Assembly (NCBI GenBank): GCA_027924585.1
Contig: BSBM01000965.1
Coordinates: 682,001 to 746,000 of the forward strand
Direction of reading: 5' to 3'
Length of the DNA stretch: 64,000 nt
Source: Larix kaempferi
Taxonomy: Eukaryota; Streptophyta; Pinopsida; Pinales; Pinaceae
Shown: positions 12,720 through 26,300 of the stretch, one piece after another
How the letters are laid out: each line of letters begins with the position of its first letter
How positions within the stretch are numbered: the first letter of the stretch is position 1
Position numbers and translations under genes: made by a program
Notes under the pieces: model-generated
Database searches by the model: none
Told to the model about the DNA's origin: nothing
The model's input: only the letters and a program-made list of their open reading frames with translations

Positions 12720-14191
12720 TGTTGGTCACCCTATATGTCAGTTAATCAAAGCTAACACACAGAATGGTCAATATAAATTGTCAAACCCAGAAAGGTCTTT
12801 TATTTCAAAGGAGATAAGCACAGTCTATGCATAAACAGATCAAGCAGTTGATTTGCTAAATGTAAATAATGATCCTACCTATGTGTCCAACCAACCCATT
12901 CCCTAAGAACACTAAACTAATTCATACATCTAAGAATCCAAAAGAAAGCAACTTCCCTACAGAAATCAACCCAACAAGTTAATGATCTAATGATGAAATG
13001 AAACTAGATTACTTTTGCAAAAAGTTAAATCCTATAATTATCAAACTACAACATTCAATCTTTACCAAAATGATCTATCCAGTATCTACTGCAACTCTAC
13101 AATTATCTGTCTAATCTATGAATGTAATTGAAGATACAACAACAACTAGAATTAAAACACAAGCTTGAACTCTAACTGATAATTACTTGGAAATCCTAGA
13201 AAGCATAAACAAATAGAAGATAATTGGAATTGAGCTTGGCTGTCACAACTGATTAAAACACACATGCAATTAAGTAAATTATCCTACACAGTCGGCTGTC
13301 ACACCACTCTGTTACAGCTATTCTAGATGTAATTATAAAATACCAGAAAGGAAATCTAAACTCTGTTACAGCTACCAATAATGTCTACAGTCATTCCACA
13401 CCACACAACAAAAGTAAAACTAAACTACTCTACCTACTTAAATCGGCTATCTCTATGAGAAGGCGGGCCCTGCCTTTCTAACAAAGACGCCAAGAGTCAC
13501 AGCAAATTAAGACACAGAAATGAAGAAATTTGCTCTCATATTATTGATGGAAGATCGTGAGTCTCAGTGTTATGTTACAGCTTACACATGTAATGATTGT
13601 CCAACTCCAGGATACGAGAACCTTCTGGAATTTATACAAAGGAAATACAGTTTCAGATCCACTAAAATCGCATAGCAATGAAGATCTATGATCTTCATGC
13701 TGCGGAGTTACAACTAACTATTACAGTGTATTAAACAGGGTCCTATAATTGTGAAGGAGGCTGTTGCTTTGATCATTAATGGGTCCACAGACTCAGCAAC
13801 CGGAATGCCACCTGTCTGTCGCAGCTAGGCCCTGCTTCAGTAGAATCTGTTACAGTGGGGATCTGATACAGCTTGCGTGGAGGATGCACTATTGCTTTAG
13901 AGTAGGAGGATCCAGTGCTTGAAGAGTAATAGCTGGCGCTGCTGGGATGATACACCTGCGCTTTAGACCTTGGCTAAATGAAATCACACAGATAAGTATA
14001 AACCAAGGACTAAAATACATAATCTTTTAACAATCTTAGGCATAAAAGAAATAAAGTAATAACAAATTATACCTATCAATATCATTGATTGATCTGGGAA
14101 AGACTTGGATATAGCTCATGAAAGTAGGATGGAATCAGGGCAAAATGATGTAATAAAGGTGGCCAAAAGGGGGCATTTCCTGAACCCAACA
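12720..14191 (-). repeat. 5' LTR of A1
   Basis: A 1,472-bp LTR bounded by TGTTGGTC and CCCAACA on the plus strand and matching 1-1,325. On the minus strand a TATAAATT box at 13,629-13,636 would start transcription. Three exact TGTTACAGCT motifs occur at 13,310, 13,364 and 13,573. The right-hand flank begins CTTTG, but the matching target duplication would lie outside the window. Confidence 0.93.
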
Positions 14192-17100
14192 CTTTGTATC
14201 ATATTATTTCCTGCAACTGGTCTCTCACACTCTCATATGCTTTAAATTACATTTTTCAAACTTGAGTGTGAATATGTTTATAATCTTGTTATGCATGTGG
14301 TTACATATATGCATACCCTTGGAACAATTTTTTTATTTCCAAGTATAATAGGGTAGGATAGAATAACGGAATAAAACCATGGTTTTGTATTTCAGTTTTT
14401 ATTTCAAATAAGTATGCTCTCTTTCTGCACCTTGTTGTGATCTGGAAGATCAGAAAGTAGAAATCCAAGGAATGGCTATGAGACGTTTTCAGGAATGCTT
14501 TGGAATTGTTGACTATTTGAACAAAATGCTTAAATCAACTTTTGTCTTCAATTTTCAAATTTTAATTTGTCTGTATTTGTTACAAAAGTCCTTCTTGAAA
14601 ACAACATTACAGTAATTAGATCTAATCTTTTTTTTGGAATCACTAAAAAAAAGACATCAACAAAAGGAGATAGTCTATGTTGCGCCACTGCCGACAGGTA
14701 AAAATGTATTTTATTTTTCCTTGAATTTGTTCATTAAGCAGTATTTGTGAATTGCAGATCTCACGTTTTATTGTAGATTAGTGCTAAGTCTTTTTCAGGT
14801 TTGACGACAATAAAAAATACCACTTTATGCAAAAGTCATTTTCAAAGATCAAAATATTTTCAGAAAAGCGTCTCGATGAAAGTTTTAAGGAGCTAATCTC
14901 ATGACACCTATCATACCATTTACTGCCAAATGAAACCTCTCAAGAAACCAATTGTTCTATGGTAAATTCATTAACCTTCCTCCTTTCAAAGCTCCAAAAA
15001 CCATTCATGATGAAGCCCCAATTTCCACTGCTTATGTAGTCAACCTTAACCTTTTATTTTATATCACTACTACATCATGAATTCACATATACTTTCCATT
15101 TCCGAGTTTCATACTTTTCGAGTCATTTTCCTTGTTGTCCTTTTCCTTTTTCTAAATAAAAACTATTTGATAGTGATATATCTTATCTATAGTCCTACCA
15201 ATCATTTTATACACTCGTATTGGATGATGTGGAATTCATTAAGTTCCACCTTCCAATGGTCTTGTCCCATACACCTCAACACATTATCTGGGCAATAAGA
15301 CTTGAGTCATGTATAGTAACTTGGAGTTTACATGCATAAATGGTATATTTCCTTGCTGATGATCAAGGGAATACATCATTGTCTCTTGTTTGTCATATCC
15401 TTCAGGTGAATCAACTTCAACACATATATTCGTACCTGTTAGGTTGTACTATTGTACCTTGACAACTCATTGTCATTATTGGTGATTTATCTTGCATTGG
15501 TTAACGAATTTCATTATTGATTGGTAATCCAACGAAGTTTTTTCATGTTCGAATTCAAGAACATCCATTCACATGCATTAACTTGTACATAAGAGAAGAT
15601 ATTGGATGAAGACTATATATTATTATTGTTCCAGTAGTTCAACAATACTTTTTCATTCAGTTCAACTTGCGCAGTTCCTTATTTCATATCAGATTCAACC
15701 TTCATCACTTTTAGCTTCCAACTACATCTCTCAGCAGCAGTTAGCATCCTACATCAGCCCGAGCATGCATCAATACATTCATGTCAACCAAGGCTTCCAC
15801 AGAGGTAAAACTTGACGTAAAATAGTATAAGTTTTTTATTTATTAAAAAATTAAGAAGATTTCATGAAAAACCACTAAGCATTCCTCTACCTATTATACC
15901 CATACCCTCGTTTTTCCATTCATTCCCATCCTTTCCCATTCAAAACTAATCCCTCACTCCATTCGAACCAATTTGTCATTTTCTTCCTCTCTATAAATAC
16001 CTAAAGTCCAGTCCCACACCTTCTACATCCAATCATAAGATAATTCCTTGCTGCTACTCTTCAAAAACCTACATCAAAAGAAATATATACTACCATAAAA
16101 CAGAGAATGCATTTCAGAGGTATGTGTCTCTTGGTTTCTAGATGCATACATTGATTTAGAATTGTTGTCATAAACACTTCAATACTAATATATGATTGGT
16201 TCTTTAAGAAAAATGGTTCTCCCTGCCCTAAATCAGGTGGTTTATTCATGTGACTTAAAAGAATCACATTTCGAGCCTCCCCTTCAGTGCATCACTACCC
16301 CACATATGGATCATTAATGATTCCTACAATAGTATGCATTTTCTAATGATCATCTTCAGCATGAAGAAACAACATAACCAAAGTTTAATCATAATGATTT
16401 TATTGGCATAGAACATATAGCAGATCTGGATATGAGCATTCTTGATGACAGCATGGTCATTATGAGTATTTTGGAGCAAGATGATTCACTTATATAGCTT
16501 GGTTCTCCCATATTTTGTGCCTTGGATCATTTTCTTTTGTGTGCGATTGACAAAGAAAATAAGTTTTCTTGGAAAATAAATTGATGGAATGGATTGTTTC
16601 TATTGCTCGCTACCTTCATTCACCAATGGAAATGGATAACTTGAGTATTGTTGACTTGGTACTAAATAAGAAAGATGGTTAGAATGCTTGATAGGTGATG
16701 ACAGTAGTGTATTCTCATAAGCTTTAGGCATGGTCAATATAAGAGTTTGAGCAAATTGAAGGTGAGTCTATATTTGAGAGATCATATCCCTTGAAAAGAA
16801 TTTGTTATACTCAATATATTGTTTTAAATGGTGTTTGGTTGAATTGCAAATCATTATTTCTTGAATATAGATTGGTGTGCACTGTATGGAATATGCACCC
16901 ATCTAATGCATCATGAAGACTGTTCATACATTGCTACTTTTGCTTTGGCTTTTAAGTTTAAATCTCTGAACAATAGTAAGGAGAATAAACAATGTATGGT
17001 GTAGCAGTTTAGAGGTTATTTAAGGGCACCATTATACATATTCAAGGAAGTTATAGTAGTGGAGAACTATCAGGTTTGTGGCATACACATGGCATCTTGA

Positions 17101-17439
17101 AAACATGTTTTTTGGTGTCTTTGATCTCTTAAAACCTTAGTGCACTCTTAATGAAAGAAACATCATTACTAATAGACATATGAAGTATTTCCCTTGCCTT
17201 TGTTTCTGTCAGCATGTTTTTAAGACAACCATGGAAATTTATTGAGTACAAGGACAAGCATTTGTATATCCTCCTAGAACCTAAAAAAAAATCTCAAAAT
17301 GTTCAATACTTGAGGTAAACCAGAAATCCCTGCAAATCAATCCATCTTTACTACTTAATTTTTTGCTGCCAATGAACATTTTACCTTCACCCAAAGTAAT
17401 AGGTTTTCATGACAGCAAGATTGAAACGCCAATTTCATT
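14192..17439. other. AT-rich stretch without a recognisable gene
   Basis: No coding segment, RNA gene or clear transposon end is supported. The only regulatory-looking feature is a plus-strand TATAAATA at 15,992-15,999, in a pyrimidine-rich context typical of plant core promoters. No ORF worth calling follows it. It may be the remnant of an LTR or an old gene promoter. Confidence 0.5.
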
Positions 17440-19320
17440 AAACTTGGACTTATTCCAGTCCAATTCACTTTGAAGACGGGGCTAAAACCACCTTTGTAGT
17501 ATCCAAAATCAAGCAAAATCCGGTTCCAAAAATGCCAAATCCAGGTTCCAAAAGTGCCAAAACCGGTTCCAAAAGTGCCAAAACCGATTCCGAAAAGTGC
17601 CAAAACCGATTACAAAATTTCCAAAACCAATTCCGAAAGAGCCAAATCAAGGTTCCAAAAGTGCCAAAACCGATTCCAAAATTGCCAAATCCGATTCCAA
17701 AAGTGACAAATGAAGGTTCCAAAAGTGACAACACCGGTTCCTAAAGAGCCAAAACCGGTTCCAAAAGCGCCAAATCCGGTTCCGAAAGTGACCAAACCGG
17801 TCCTGAAAATGCCAAATCCGTTTCCAAAAGACCCAAAATCCAAGTTCCAAAACCATACCTTTTCTTTTGATATTGGTGTCTGTATAATATGACGGTCATT
17901 TGAAGTTGAATGTCATTAACCAACACCCCATTTTTTAATGAGGCTCGAGATAAATGAATGAAGGGGCGGCCGACCCTTCTTCTTCCCACTATTATTTTCA
18001 TAATAGTTCTAAATTGCAAGAAGGGTGGTTCGATCCTTCTTGTGTACACCATTTTGGATAGAGGTGAATTGTCGGATATTGGTGTTCAGAATTATCTACT
18101 AAATGAAGGGGCGGCCGATCCTTCTTGTCGTCAATTGGAAGTCTGGATAAATATTTTTTACATGTTATAACATAGGAAATGTCCCCATCCCTACCATATA
18201 CTGCGGAAGTCGGTAGTGGGGAAATGTTGTCCCAACCTTCAAATATTAATTGTTTTTCATTTCTCTTTTAAATGAAGGGTCGACCGACCCTTCTTGTGCT
18301 TAGTATTTTTGCAGTATTCACCATTCAGGATAGACATGAATTGACATCCTATACTTCGTTGGTTGAATATTTACACAATTCCCTCATAAATGAAGGGGCG
18401 GCCGACCCTTCATGTGCCCAATATTATTTTCATACTAGTTGTAGATTGCCAGAAAGGTCGGTTGACCCTTTGTGTGCCCAATATTATTTTCATAATAGTT
18501 GTAGACTTCCAGAAAGGTCGGCTCACCCTTCTTGTGATTTATATTTTTCCAGTCTTGACCATTCTAGTTATACTTGATTTGATCTCTATTTTCGAAGGCC
18601 AAAATCTCACACGTGTGAGCCTCAAAGAGAAAACTGACGCCATAGGAAATGATGACATGGCATGTATGATGACATGGCATCTATGATGACATGGCATGAA
18701 TGATGACATGGAATCTATGATGACATGGAATGTGTAATGAGGCTAGAAAGACACATGATGGTGTTCTGGTGTATCATTTAGTCAGTTTTTCAATCTGACA
18801 TCATTCTCAAAAAGTATGGCAAATTTGTGAAACTTTGGAAATTGACAAAGTATGGAAAAAGTAGTCAAAATTGCTGTGATAGAATTCCCACCATAATTCA
18901 TGGTTTCTGAAAAATTTACGCACCATCATATCATGCTATAGCTTGTTGAAGTGGCTATCTAATTATACATGATTGCGGATTGCGGGAACTGTTTGAATAA
19001 TGAATTTGCGACATGTGTTTCCATAACCTGCAAGGCAGATTGCGGATTGCAGAAACTTTGGTTTGTTTTTATTTCGTGTCGTAGTCCCACAACCCGCAAT
19101 TGCGGATTGTGGGAACATTGTATATATTTCCAAACCATTAAAACCCTGCAACTTGTTGAAGCCTTCCCCGGATTAGATCTCAGCTGTCCACTTGTCTTAA
19201 TGTTATGGCCCAAATTTAACCCGATGGAATTAATAAATATGTGGATTTTGTTTCTGTTTCCTTTTATTATTTTTTATCTTCAAAAATTACCTACCTGTAT
19301 CCAAAATGTTTAGAAATTTT
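17440..19320. repeat. complex repeat unit 1 (~1.85 kb)
   Basis: The unit holds, in order: a 21-bp minisatellite (17,515-17,855; CCGGTTCCAAAAGTGCCAAAA-like); a conserved segment with GACGGTCATTTGAAGTTG; several copies of a palindromic motif of the form AAGGGGCGGCCGACCCTT (about 17,957, 18,103, 18,258, 18,384 and more); the palindrome TCACACGTGTGAG (about 18,607); short GATGACATGGCAT repeats (18,650-18,735); and the palindrome CCGCAATTGCGG (about 19,098). All these landmarks recur in unit 2, about 1,856 bp later. No convincing coding sequence is present. Confidence 0.88.
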
Positions 19321-21150
19321 AATGGTCACCGAAGACGGGTCAAAAACAACCTTTCAACCAAAATCCAGTTCCGAAACTGCCAAATCCAAGTGCCAAAACT
19401 GGTTCCGAAAGTGCCAAAACCAATTCCGAAAGTGCCAAAACCGATTCCAAAACTGCCAAATATGATTCCGAAAGTGCCAAAACGGATTCCGAAAGTGCCA
19501 AAACGGGTTCCAAAAGTGCCAAAACTGATTCCGAATTTGCCAAATCTGATTCCGAAAGTGCCAAATCAAGGTTCCAAAAGTGACAATACCGGTTCCGAAA
19601 GAGCCAAAACCGGTTCCAAAAGCACCAAATCCAATTCCAAAAGTGGCCAAACCAGTCCCGAAAATTCCAAATCCGTTTTCAAAAGACCCAAAATCCAGGT
19701 TCCAAAACCATACTTTTTCTTTTGATATTGGTGTCTGTATAATATGACGGTCATTTGAAGTTGAATGTCATTAACCAACACCCAATTTTTGAATGAGGCT
19801 CGAGATAAATGAATGAAGGGGCGGCTGACCCTTCTTCTACCCACTATTATTTTCATAATAGTAATAGGATGCAAGAAGGGTGGTTCGATCTTTCTTGTGT
19901 TCACCAATCTAGATATAGGTGAATTGTCAGATATTGGTGTTTAGAATTATCTACTAAATGAAGGGGCGACCGATCCTTCTTTTCGTCAGTAGGAAGTCAG
20001 GAATATTGTTTACATGTTATAACATAGGCAATGTCCCCATCCCTACCATATACTGCAGAATTCAGTAGTGGAAAATGTTGTCCCAACCTTCATAGATTAA
20101 TTTTTTTTCATTTCTCTTTTAAATGAAGGGTCGACCGCCTTTCTTGTGCTTAGTATTTTTGCAGTCTTCTCCATTCAGGATATACATGAATTGACAGCCT
20201 ATACTTCGTTGGTTGAATATTTGTACAATTCCATCATAAATAAAGGGGTGGCCGACCCTTCATGTGCCCGATAAAGAAAGGTTGGCCGACCCTTCTTGTG
20301 ATTTATATTTTTCCAGTCTTGACCATTGTGGTTATACATGATTTGATCTTTATTTTGGAAGGCCAAAATCTCACACGTGTGAGCCTGAAAGAGAGAACTG
20401 ATGCCATAGGAAGTGATGACATGGCATGTATGATGACATGGAATCTATGATGACATGGCATCTATGATGACATGGCATGTATGATGACATGACATGTATG
20501 ATGACATGGCATTAATGATGGCATGGCATCTATAATGACATGGAATGTGTGATGATGCTGGAAAGACACATGATGGTGTTCTGGTGTATCATTTAGTTAG
20601 TGTTACAATCTAGCATCATTCTCAAAAAGTATGGCAAATTTGTGAAACTTTGGAAATTGACAAAGTATGGAAAAAGTAGTCAAAACTGCTCTGATAGAAT
20701 ACCCGCCATAATTCATGGTTTCAGAAAAATTTACGCACCATCATATCATGCTATAGCTTGTTGAATTGGCTATCTAGCTATACATGATTGCGGATTGTGG
20801 GAACTGTTTGAATAATGAATTTGCAACATGTGTTTCTGCAACCCGCAAGGCAGATTGCGGATTGTGGAAACTTTGGTTTGTTTTTATTTCGAGTCGTAGT
20901 CCCACAACCCGCAATTGCGGATTGCGGGAACATTGTATATATTTCCAAACCATTAAACCCCCACAAATCTTTGCAGCCTTCCCCATATTAGATCTCAGAT
21001 GTCCCTTGTCTTAATGTTACGGCCCAGATTTAACCCGACGAAATTAATAAATATGTGGATTTTGTTTCTATTTCCTTTTGTTGTTTTTTATCTTTGAAAA
21101 TTTCCAACTGTGTGGATTTTACTGCGAGTTTTTAATAGGGGTCATTTTCG
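19320..21150. repeat. complex repeat unit 2
   Basis: This repeats unit 1 landmark by landmark: minisatellite 19,360-19,705, GACGGTCATTTG segment about 19,746, CGGCCG palindromes from 19,813, CACACGTGTGAG about 20,372, GATGACATGGCAT run 20,412-20,540 (longer than in unit 1), CCGCAATTGCGG about 20,910, and the GGCCCAGATTTAACCCGACG segment about 21,023. The head-to-tail order indicates tandem duplication of a large unit or repeated insertion of one element. Confidence 0.88.
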
Positions 21151-23060
21151 CCATTTTTCCAGCTTGAATTAAGGGTCGGCCGACTCTTCTTCTGCCCAAT
21201 CCCCTCATAAATTAAGGGGAGGCCGACCCTTCTTCTGCCCACTATTATTTTCATACTAGTTCTAGACTGCCAGAAGAGTCGTGCGATCCTTCTTGTGTTC
21301 ACCAGTCTGGATATAGGTGAATTGGTGGATATTGGTGTTCACAATTATCTACTAAATGAAGGAGCAACCAACCCTTCTTCTGATTTATATTTTTCAAGTC
21401 TTGGCCATTCTCGTTATACATGAAATGATCTCTATTTTGGCATGCCAAAATATCACACGATAAGAAGTGATGACATGGCATCTATGATGGCATGGAATGT
21501 TTGATGAGGATAGAAAGACACATGATGGTGCTCTGGTGCTATCTGACATCATTCTGGAAAAGTATGGCAAGTTTGTGAAACTTTGGAAATTGACAAAGTA
21601 TGGAAAAAGTAGTCAAAAATTCTCTCAAAGAATGGCCACCATAATTCATGGTTTCAGGAAAATGCACACACCATCATATCATTCTATAGATTGTTGAAGT
21701 GGCTATTTAATTATACATGATTGCAGATTGTGGGAACATTGTATATATTTCATAACAATTAAACCCCCGCAATGCATCTTCCGCATTCCCCAGATTAGAT
21801 TTCAGTCATCGACTTGTCTTAATCTTACGGCCCATAATTGAGCCGACGAAATTAATAAATATGTTGATTTTGTTTGTTTCCTTTTATTATTTTTCATCCT
21901 CAAAAATTACCTGCTGTGTGGATTTTACTTCCAAATCCATTTCAAAAATTGCCAAATCTAGGTTCAAAAACCATACTCTTTCTTTTGGCATTGCCACTTT
22001 TGAAATTGGTTTTTGGTGTGTTCCAATATGATAATTATGACGGTCATTTGAAGTAGTAAAAAATATACAAATTATCAAATGAATCAGTGTCTGCATAATA
22101 TGACGGTAATTTGAAGTTGTATTTCATTAACCGACACCCCATTTCAAATGAAGCTCGAGATAAATGAATGAAGAGTCAGTCGATCCTTCTTCTGCCAAGT
22201 ATTATTTTCATTATAGTTCTAGACTTGCAAGAAGGGACCGTGGTTCAATCCTTCCTGTGTTCACCATTCTGGATATAGGTGAATTGTCGGATATTGGTGT
22301 TCATAATTATCTACTAAAAGAAGGGGCGGCCAATCCTTCTTGTCGGCAGTTGGAAGTCCCAAGAAATATTGTTTAGGTGTTATTACTTAGGCAATGTCCC
22401 GATCCCTACCATATACCGCGGAAGTCGGTTGTGGGGAATTGTTGTTCCGACCTTCTTAGATTTAATATTTTTTCATTTCTCCTTTAAATGAAGGATCATC
22501 TGACCCTTCTTGTGGTTAGTATTTTTTTAGTCTTCACTATTCATGATATTGATAAATTGACAGCCTATACTTCATAGGTTGAATATTTGGACAACTCCCT
22601 CATACATGAAGGGGCGGTCGACCCTTCTTCTGCCAAATATTATCTTCATACTAGATACAGGTGAATTACTGCATATTCGTGTTAACAATTATCTACTAGG
22701 CGAAGGGTCGGCCGACCCTTCTTGTGATTTGTGTTTTTCTAGCCTTGATCATTCTCGTTATACATGAATTAATCTCTATTTTGGCAGGACAAAATCTCAC
22801 ACGTGTGAACCTCAAAAAGAGAATTGACACCATATGAAGTGATGATGTGGCATGTATGATGACATGGAATGTGTGATGAGGCTGGAAAGATAGATGATCG
22901 TGTTCTGGTGCTATCATTAAATCAGTGTCTCAATCCGACATGTTGTATGAAAAGTACAAAAAACTGGTCTAAGAGAATGCCCACCATAATTCATAGTTTG
23001 AGAAAAATGCACGCACTATCATATCATGTTATAGCTTGTTGAAGTGGCTATCTAGTTATG
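21150..23060. repeat. complex repeat, partial units 3 and 4
   Basis: 21,150-21,880 is an internally deleted unit: CGGCCG palindromes about 21,178 and 21,208, the AAGTATGGCAAGTTTG segment about 21,560, and the GGCCCATAATTGAGCCGACG segment about 21,830. 21,900-23,060 is another unit with only a remnant of the 21-bp minisatellite (21,930-21,985), but with the later landmarks, including a perfect AAGGGTCGGCCGACCCTT palindrome near 22,702. The repeat ends near 23,060, where an unrelated sequence starts. Confidence 0.82.
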
Positions 23061-23428
23061 GCCTCAGTTTGCCTTAATCATTTCTGAGGAGAAAGTTATA
23101 AGTCTGCCAAAATAGGGTTTCAAGATCAACCAAGTTGGAGAAATTCTTGGAGTGTTGGAAAACTGGTTCAGGTGGCCTTGGGAAAATGCCCGCCGTACCT
23201 CATGGGAGAATGATAAAAGGGCAGTTAGATCAACGGCTATTCGATAAAGGGAGGTTAAATCGACGGCCCATAATCTTTCCGCGTCGTCAACATGCATGAC
23301 GTAATGGAGGTCTGAGCAGTTGCAAAATACCATACCGTTGTACGCGTGTCATCTCCACATAATTCCGCAATCAGAGAAAGTGGTAAGGAAAAACACCATC
23401 CCTCGTTACCAAACCACCTTCAGTGGTG

Positions 23429-23436
23429 TATAAAAG
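23429..23436 (+). promoter_or_regulatory. TATA box upstream of a gene-like segment
   Basis: TATAAAAG follows a GC-richer stretch that includes TGACGTAA and ACGCGT, which look like plant promoter elements. A possible splice donor (CCAG followed by GTAGGT) lies near 23,546, upstream of the broken ORF at 24,029. The link between promoter and ORF is inference. Confidence 0.45.
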
Positions 23437-24028
23437 AGAAGGGCACGTCAAAATTTGACTTTTGTGTTGCGAAAGGTGGAGGATTAGAACATGTCCGTGC
23501 TACTCGAAAGCGACAGAGCATAGTTTATTCAACCTGTCCGTGCCAGGTAGGTATTCTTAACTCGTGAAAGTAATTAGAATTGTTTACATAATGGAAGGAA
23601 GTAGTGAAACCATCTGTTAGAACGTTGAAACTATGAGGATAGGAGAAACCCTAGTGGACAGAGAGAGTGACATTCGTGACCCCATAATGGTTAAATTCTC
23701 AGTTTCATAAATCAAAAGCAAGTTGGAGGGTTTATATAAACAAAATTTGGATGTGCATAATGTTTATAAGTCTTGTTTTATCCATTTCTGTCCTGAACAA
23801 CCTTCAGGGTTTCCGAAATTCATTTCGTGGTGTGCAGTAAATTATTCTCGGAGTTGAAGAGTCATTATAAATTCATCATGAAAGAAAATTATTTGCCGTG
23901 TAAATGCGTCTACCATTAGGAAAGCTCTAGGAGTACCCCTGTTTTCCACCCATGACTAGAAAGATTTTTCCGAAGAAGCCCTAGTTAGCCAGTACAAAGA
24001 GTCATCCCCTGAGACCAAACAAACCTTC

Positions 24029-25016
24029 ATGACCAGTTGTCTGAAACCTGGCCTTGCCATTGATAAAACCCCCTATCCACTTGACATTAATTTCTTTGAT
24101 GAAAATTCACAGTTAGTTTTGTCACTCATTTCACAATTTTTAGGGTTTGATGATGATTCCATGGTCACAGAGGTCCAGTTAAATTTTCTTTTTAGACTGA
24201 GTGTTGCTAAACCAGAAATGGATTATAGTCAAGTACCCTACCTTAAATTTGATGTATTCTTGGCTTGGAACATCCACTCTCAGTTAGTGAATTTCCACAC
24301 TTCGAGGCATTTTAGATTCCAGACACACCTGATGAAAATGCTCCTATTTAGCAGTCGAAAAGATTTACAATTCCCACAGTCTGTGTTTTCAAAAATAGTG
24401 GAAGACAGTATGTTTAATTTTATTAATTTTATTTTATCAGAAGTATTCAGATTGATGTTTGGAGAAAATTTGCCTAGAGTATTATCAAAGATAAAGACCC
24501 TGATGCAATTAATCCCCAAAAAAGAAATTGGAGACTAGTTTTTAGGGAAACACGATACAGTAATCACACTTTATGGATTTGTTAAGGAGCCCTTTATTCT
24601 ACTAGGTTTTTTGACTCCGAGAGTTTTTTCTTTGGAGTTTATTAGACAAAAATTGACACTAGAAAATTACCATTTTCTACTTTTCAAGAAAGCTACAGAT
24701 ATAAAATTCCCTTTAAAAATTGGTCCTTTTATCATCAAGAACAAGAACGCTCTCCCTTTTCTACAAAAAACATTTAGAAGCAATGATTTTTAGTAAAGCG
24801 ACATCTATTAATTATGATCCTTGTCATGTTATTTCTGACAGAAGGAAAGAGAACAAAAATAAAGGCTTTGTTCACCAAGAGGTTGAAGGATTGGCGAAGA
24901 TGGAAAATTTACTACAATATGAATTAGACATTGAAGTTTCAGGAAGTTCACACGCTAATCCGTCTACCTTGCATAAAGTTGTTAGGCAGAAATATTGTCG
25001 TTTAAGTCCGTTGTAG
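24029..25016 (+). pseudogene. broken ORF of unknown family
   Basis: An open frame from 24,029 reaches an in-frame TAG at 24,536-24,538 and then continues open in the same frame to 24,793. A second frame (24,720-25,016) continues the coding-like character. The first part (MTSCLKPGLAIDKTPYPLDI, 169 residues) is rich in Phe, Leu and Ser and looks helical, with no catalytic motif or zinc finger that I can name. It starts after a TATA-containing region and ends abruptly against the LTR of A3 at about 25,017-25,038, so the 3' end was probably removed by that insertion. It could be a captured host gene or the extra ORF of another transposon. Confidence 0.45.
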
Positions 25017-25037
25017 TATTATCCCAACCATTTAATT

Positions 25038-25976
25038 TGTCAATCCGAGGTTCCTAGGATTACGAAGCACACGCAAAATATATGCAGGACTGAAGTGAAA
25101 TTAATCTAATCTAACTCCCCCTTGCTAATGGCTAGTTGTTAATCTAATTCCCCCTTAAGCTGAAACACACAATTGCTAGTCTAATGCTAGAAGCTGAAAC
25201 ACACTGTTGAAAATAAATTGCATAAAATAAAGACAACATATGAAGAGCAATGAGACAACACATGTGAGCTCACATTAACAATAAAGAAATCTTAATTTAC
25301 AAGACAAATCATGAAAGCACCAAAACTAAGATTATGAAGAAAAGCTGAGAATCCCCTTCTCCATATTACAAAGTCAATACTAACTTCGACTATTTGAGAC
25401 TAATCTCCTCCTAATCTACTACTACCAACATATCCCCAAAATGAATAGAGAGCACTCTCTTTTATACATGAATTTCTTTGAGAAGGAGATAACCATCTCA
25501 TAATGATAGATCCACTATTCTCTCAACCACTCTCAACTAATTTCCTATTATTACAAAATACGATCCATTCAAATCCTCCACATGTCTCTCACAAATTATC
25601 CACATGTTTTTCATACATCCTAAATAAGATATGCCAACCAAATCTCCATGATCTTCTCCTTGGAATATTCTTTGAATAACTATCTCCATGAAATGGTGGA
25701 GGAGATATTCGAGGAGTCTTTCTTTGAATTGATCCTTCCATATTCCTACACATTACAAAGCTCATCCATACTTGAGATATTAGTGAAAAACATGTTATTT
25801 TCCAATATTTAATCATAAATTCACTTATAATACTAAAATGAATAAAGTGGAAAATAATAAGATGAAACACAAGTATATGTATGGAAATGGTATGATGAAA
25901 GGTTAATGGGACGATGAAATGTGAAGAATAGCAAAAGGTAAAGTGGATGAAAATAGGACATTTATGAGTCCCAACA
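25038..25976 (-). repeat. 3' LTR of Athila-like element A3
   Basis: The right end (GAGTCCCAACA at 25,976) is followed by a polypurine tract and by sequence homologous to the end of the A1 3' ORF. A minus-strand TATAAAAG lies at 25,459-25,466. The left boundary is less certain: TGTCAATCC at 25,038 is the best TG start, giving about 939 bp, shorter than the A1 and A2 LTRs. I found no partner LTR in the window. Confidence 0.7.
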
Positions 25977-26300
25977 TACTCCCCAACTGAACTTGTTGCA
26001 TGTCCTCATGCAACCGTGCATGGATTTTCTTAAGAAAGTTTGGCATCTGAACTTTGGATTTGATTGATGATGTCTTTCCAACAATGAATGTTTCCAAGGT
26101 GTGAGTAGTAGCTGACATTTCCTTATGGTTGGTTCTTGTGTAACAACCATGAATACAAAGAATGTTGGTTCTTGTGTTAACAACGTTTATCTCATTATTT
26201 GTTTTCTTGCTGCAATAATAATTTAACCATGTACTCTTTGGAAATGATAAGATATCAATGTGCATAAGAAAGCATCAATGTGTATAAGAAAGCCTTTTCT
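25977..26300 (-). pseudogene. polypurine tract and 3' ORF remnant of A3
   Basis: On the minus strand AGTTGGGGAGTA abuts the LTR (25,977-25,988). Just before it, the peptide LHEDMQ is encoded, as in A1 (LLHEDMQLDSW) next to its own tract. The 3' ORF remnant extends to about 26,265 (ARLHEDMQQVQLGSMLGL). A second, weaker copy of this tract-proximal sequence (CTCGTTGCATGTCCTCGTGC) lies at 26,972-26,991, which suggests a local duplication or another buried element end. Confidence 0.6.

Noticed and set aside
15077-15815. Small plus-strand open frames of 69-73 residues in the gene-poor stretch
   Set aside because: Composition is that of AT-rich non-coding DNA, with no domain, no codon bias and no splice-linked continuation.
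17532-17892. Open frames rich in Pro-Lys-Val or Phe-Gly-Thr repeats, also at 19,306-19,725 and on the opposite strand
   Set aside because: They are translations of a 21-bp minisatellite that is open in several frames on both strands; this is not evidence of a protein.
17440-23060. Regularly spaced repeats resembling a CRISPR-like or satellite array
   Set aside because: The units are too long and complex, the genome is eukaryotic, and no fixed spacer-repeat pattern exists.
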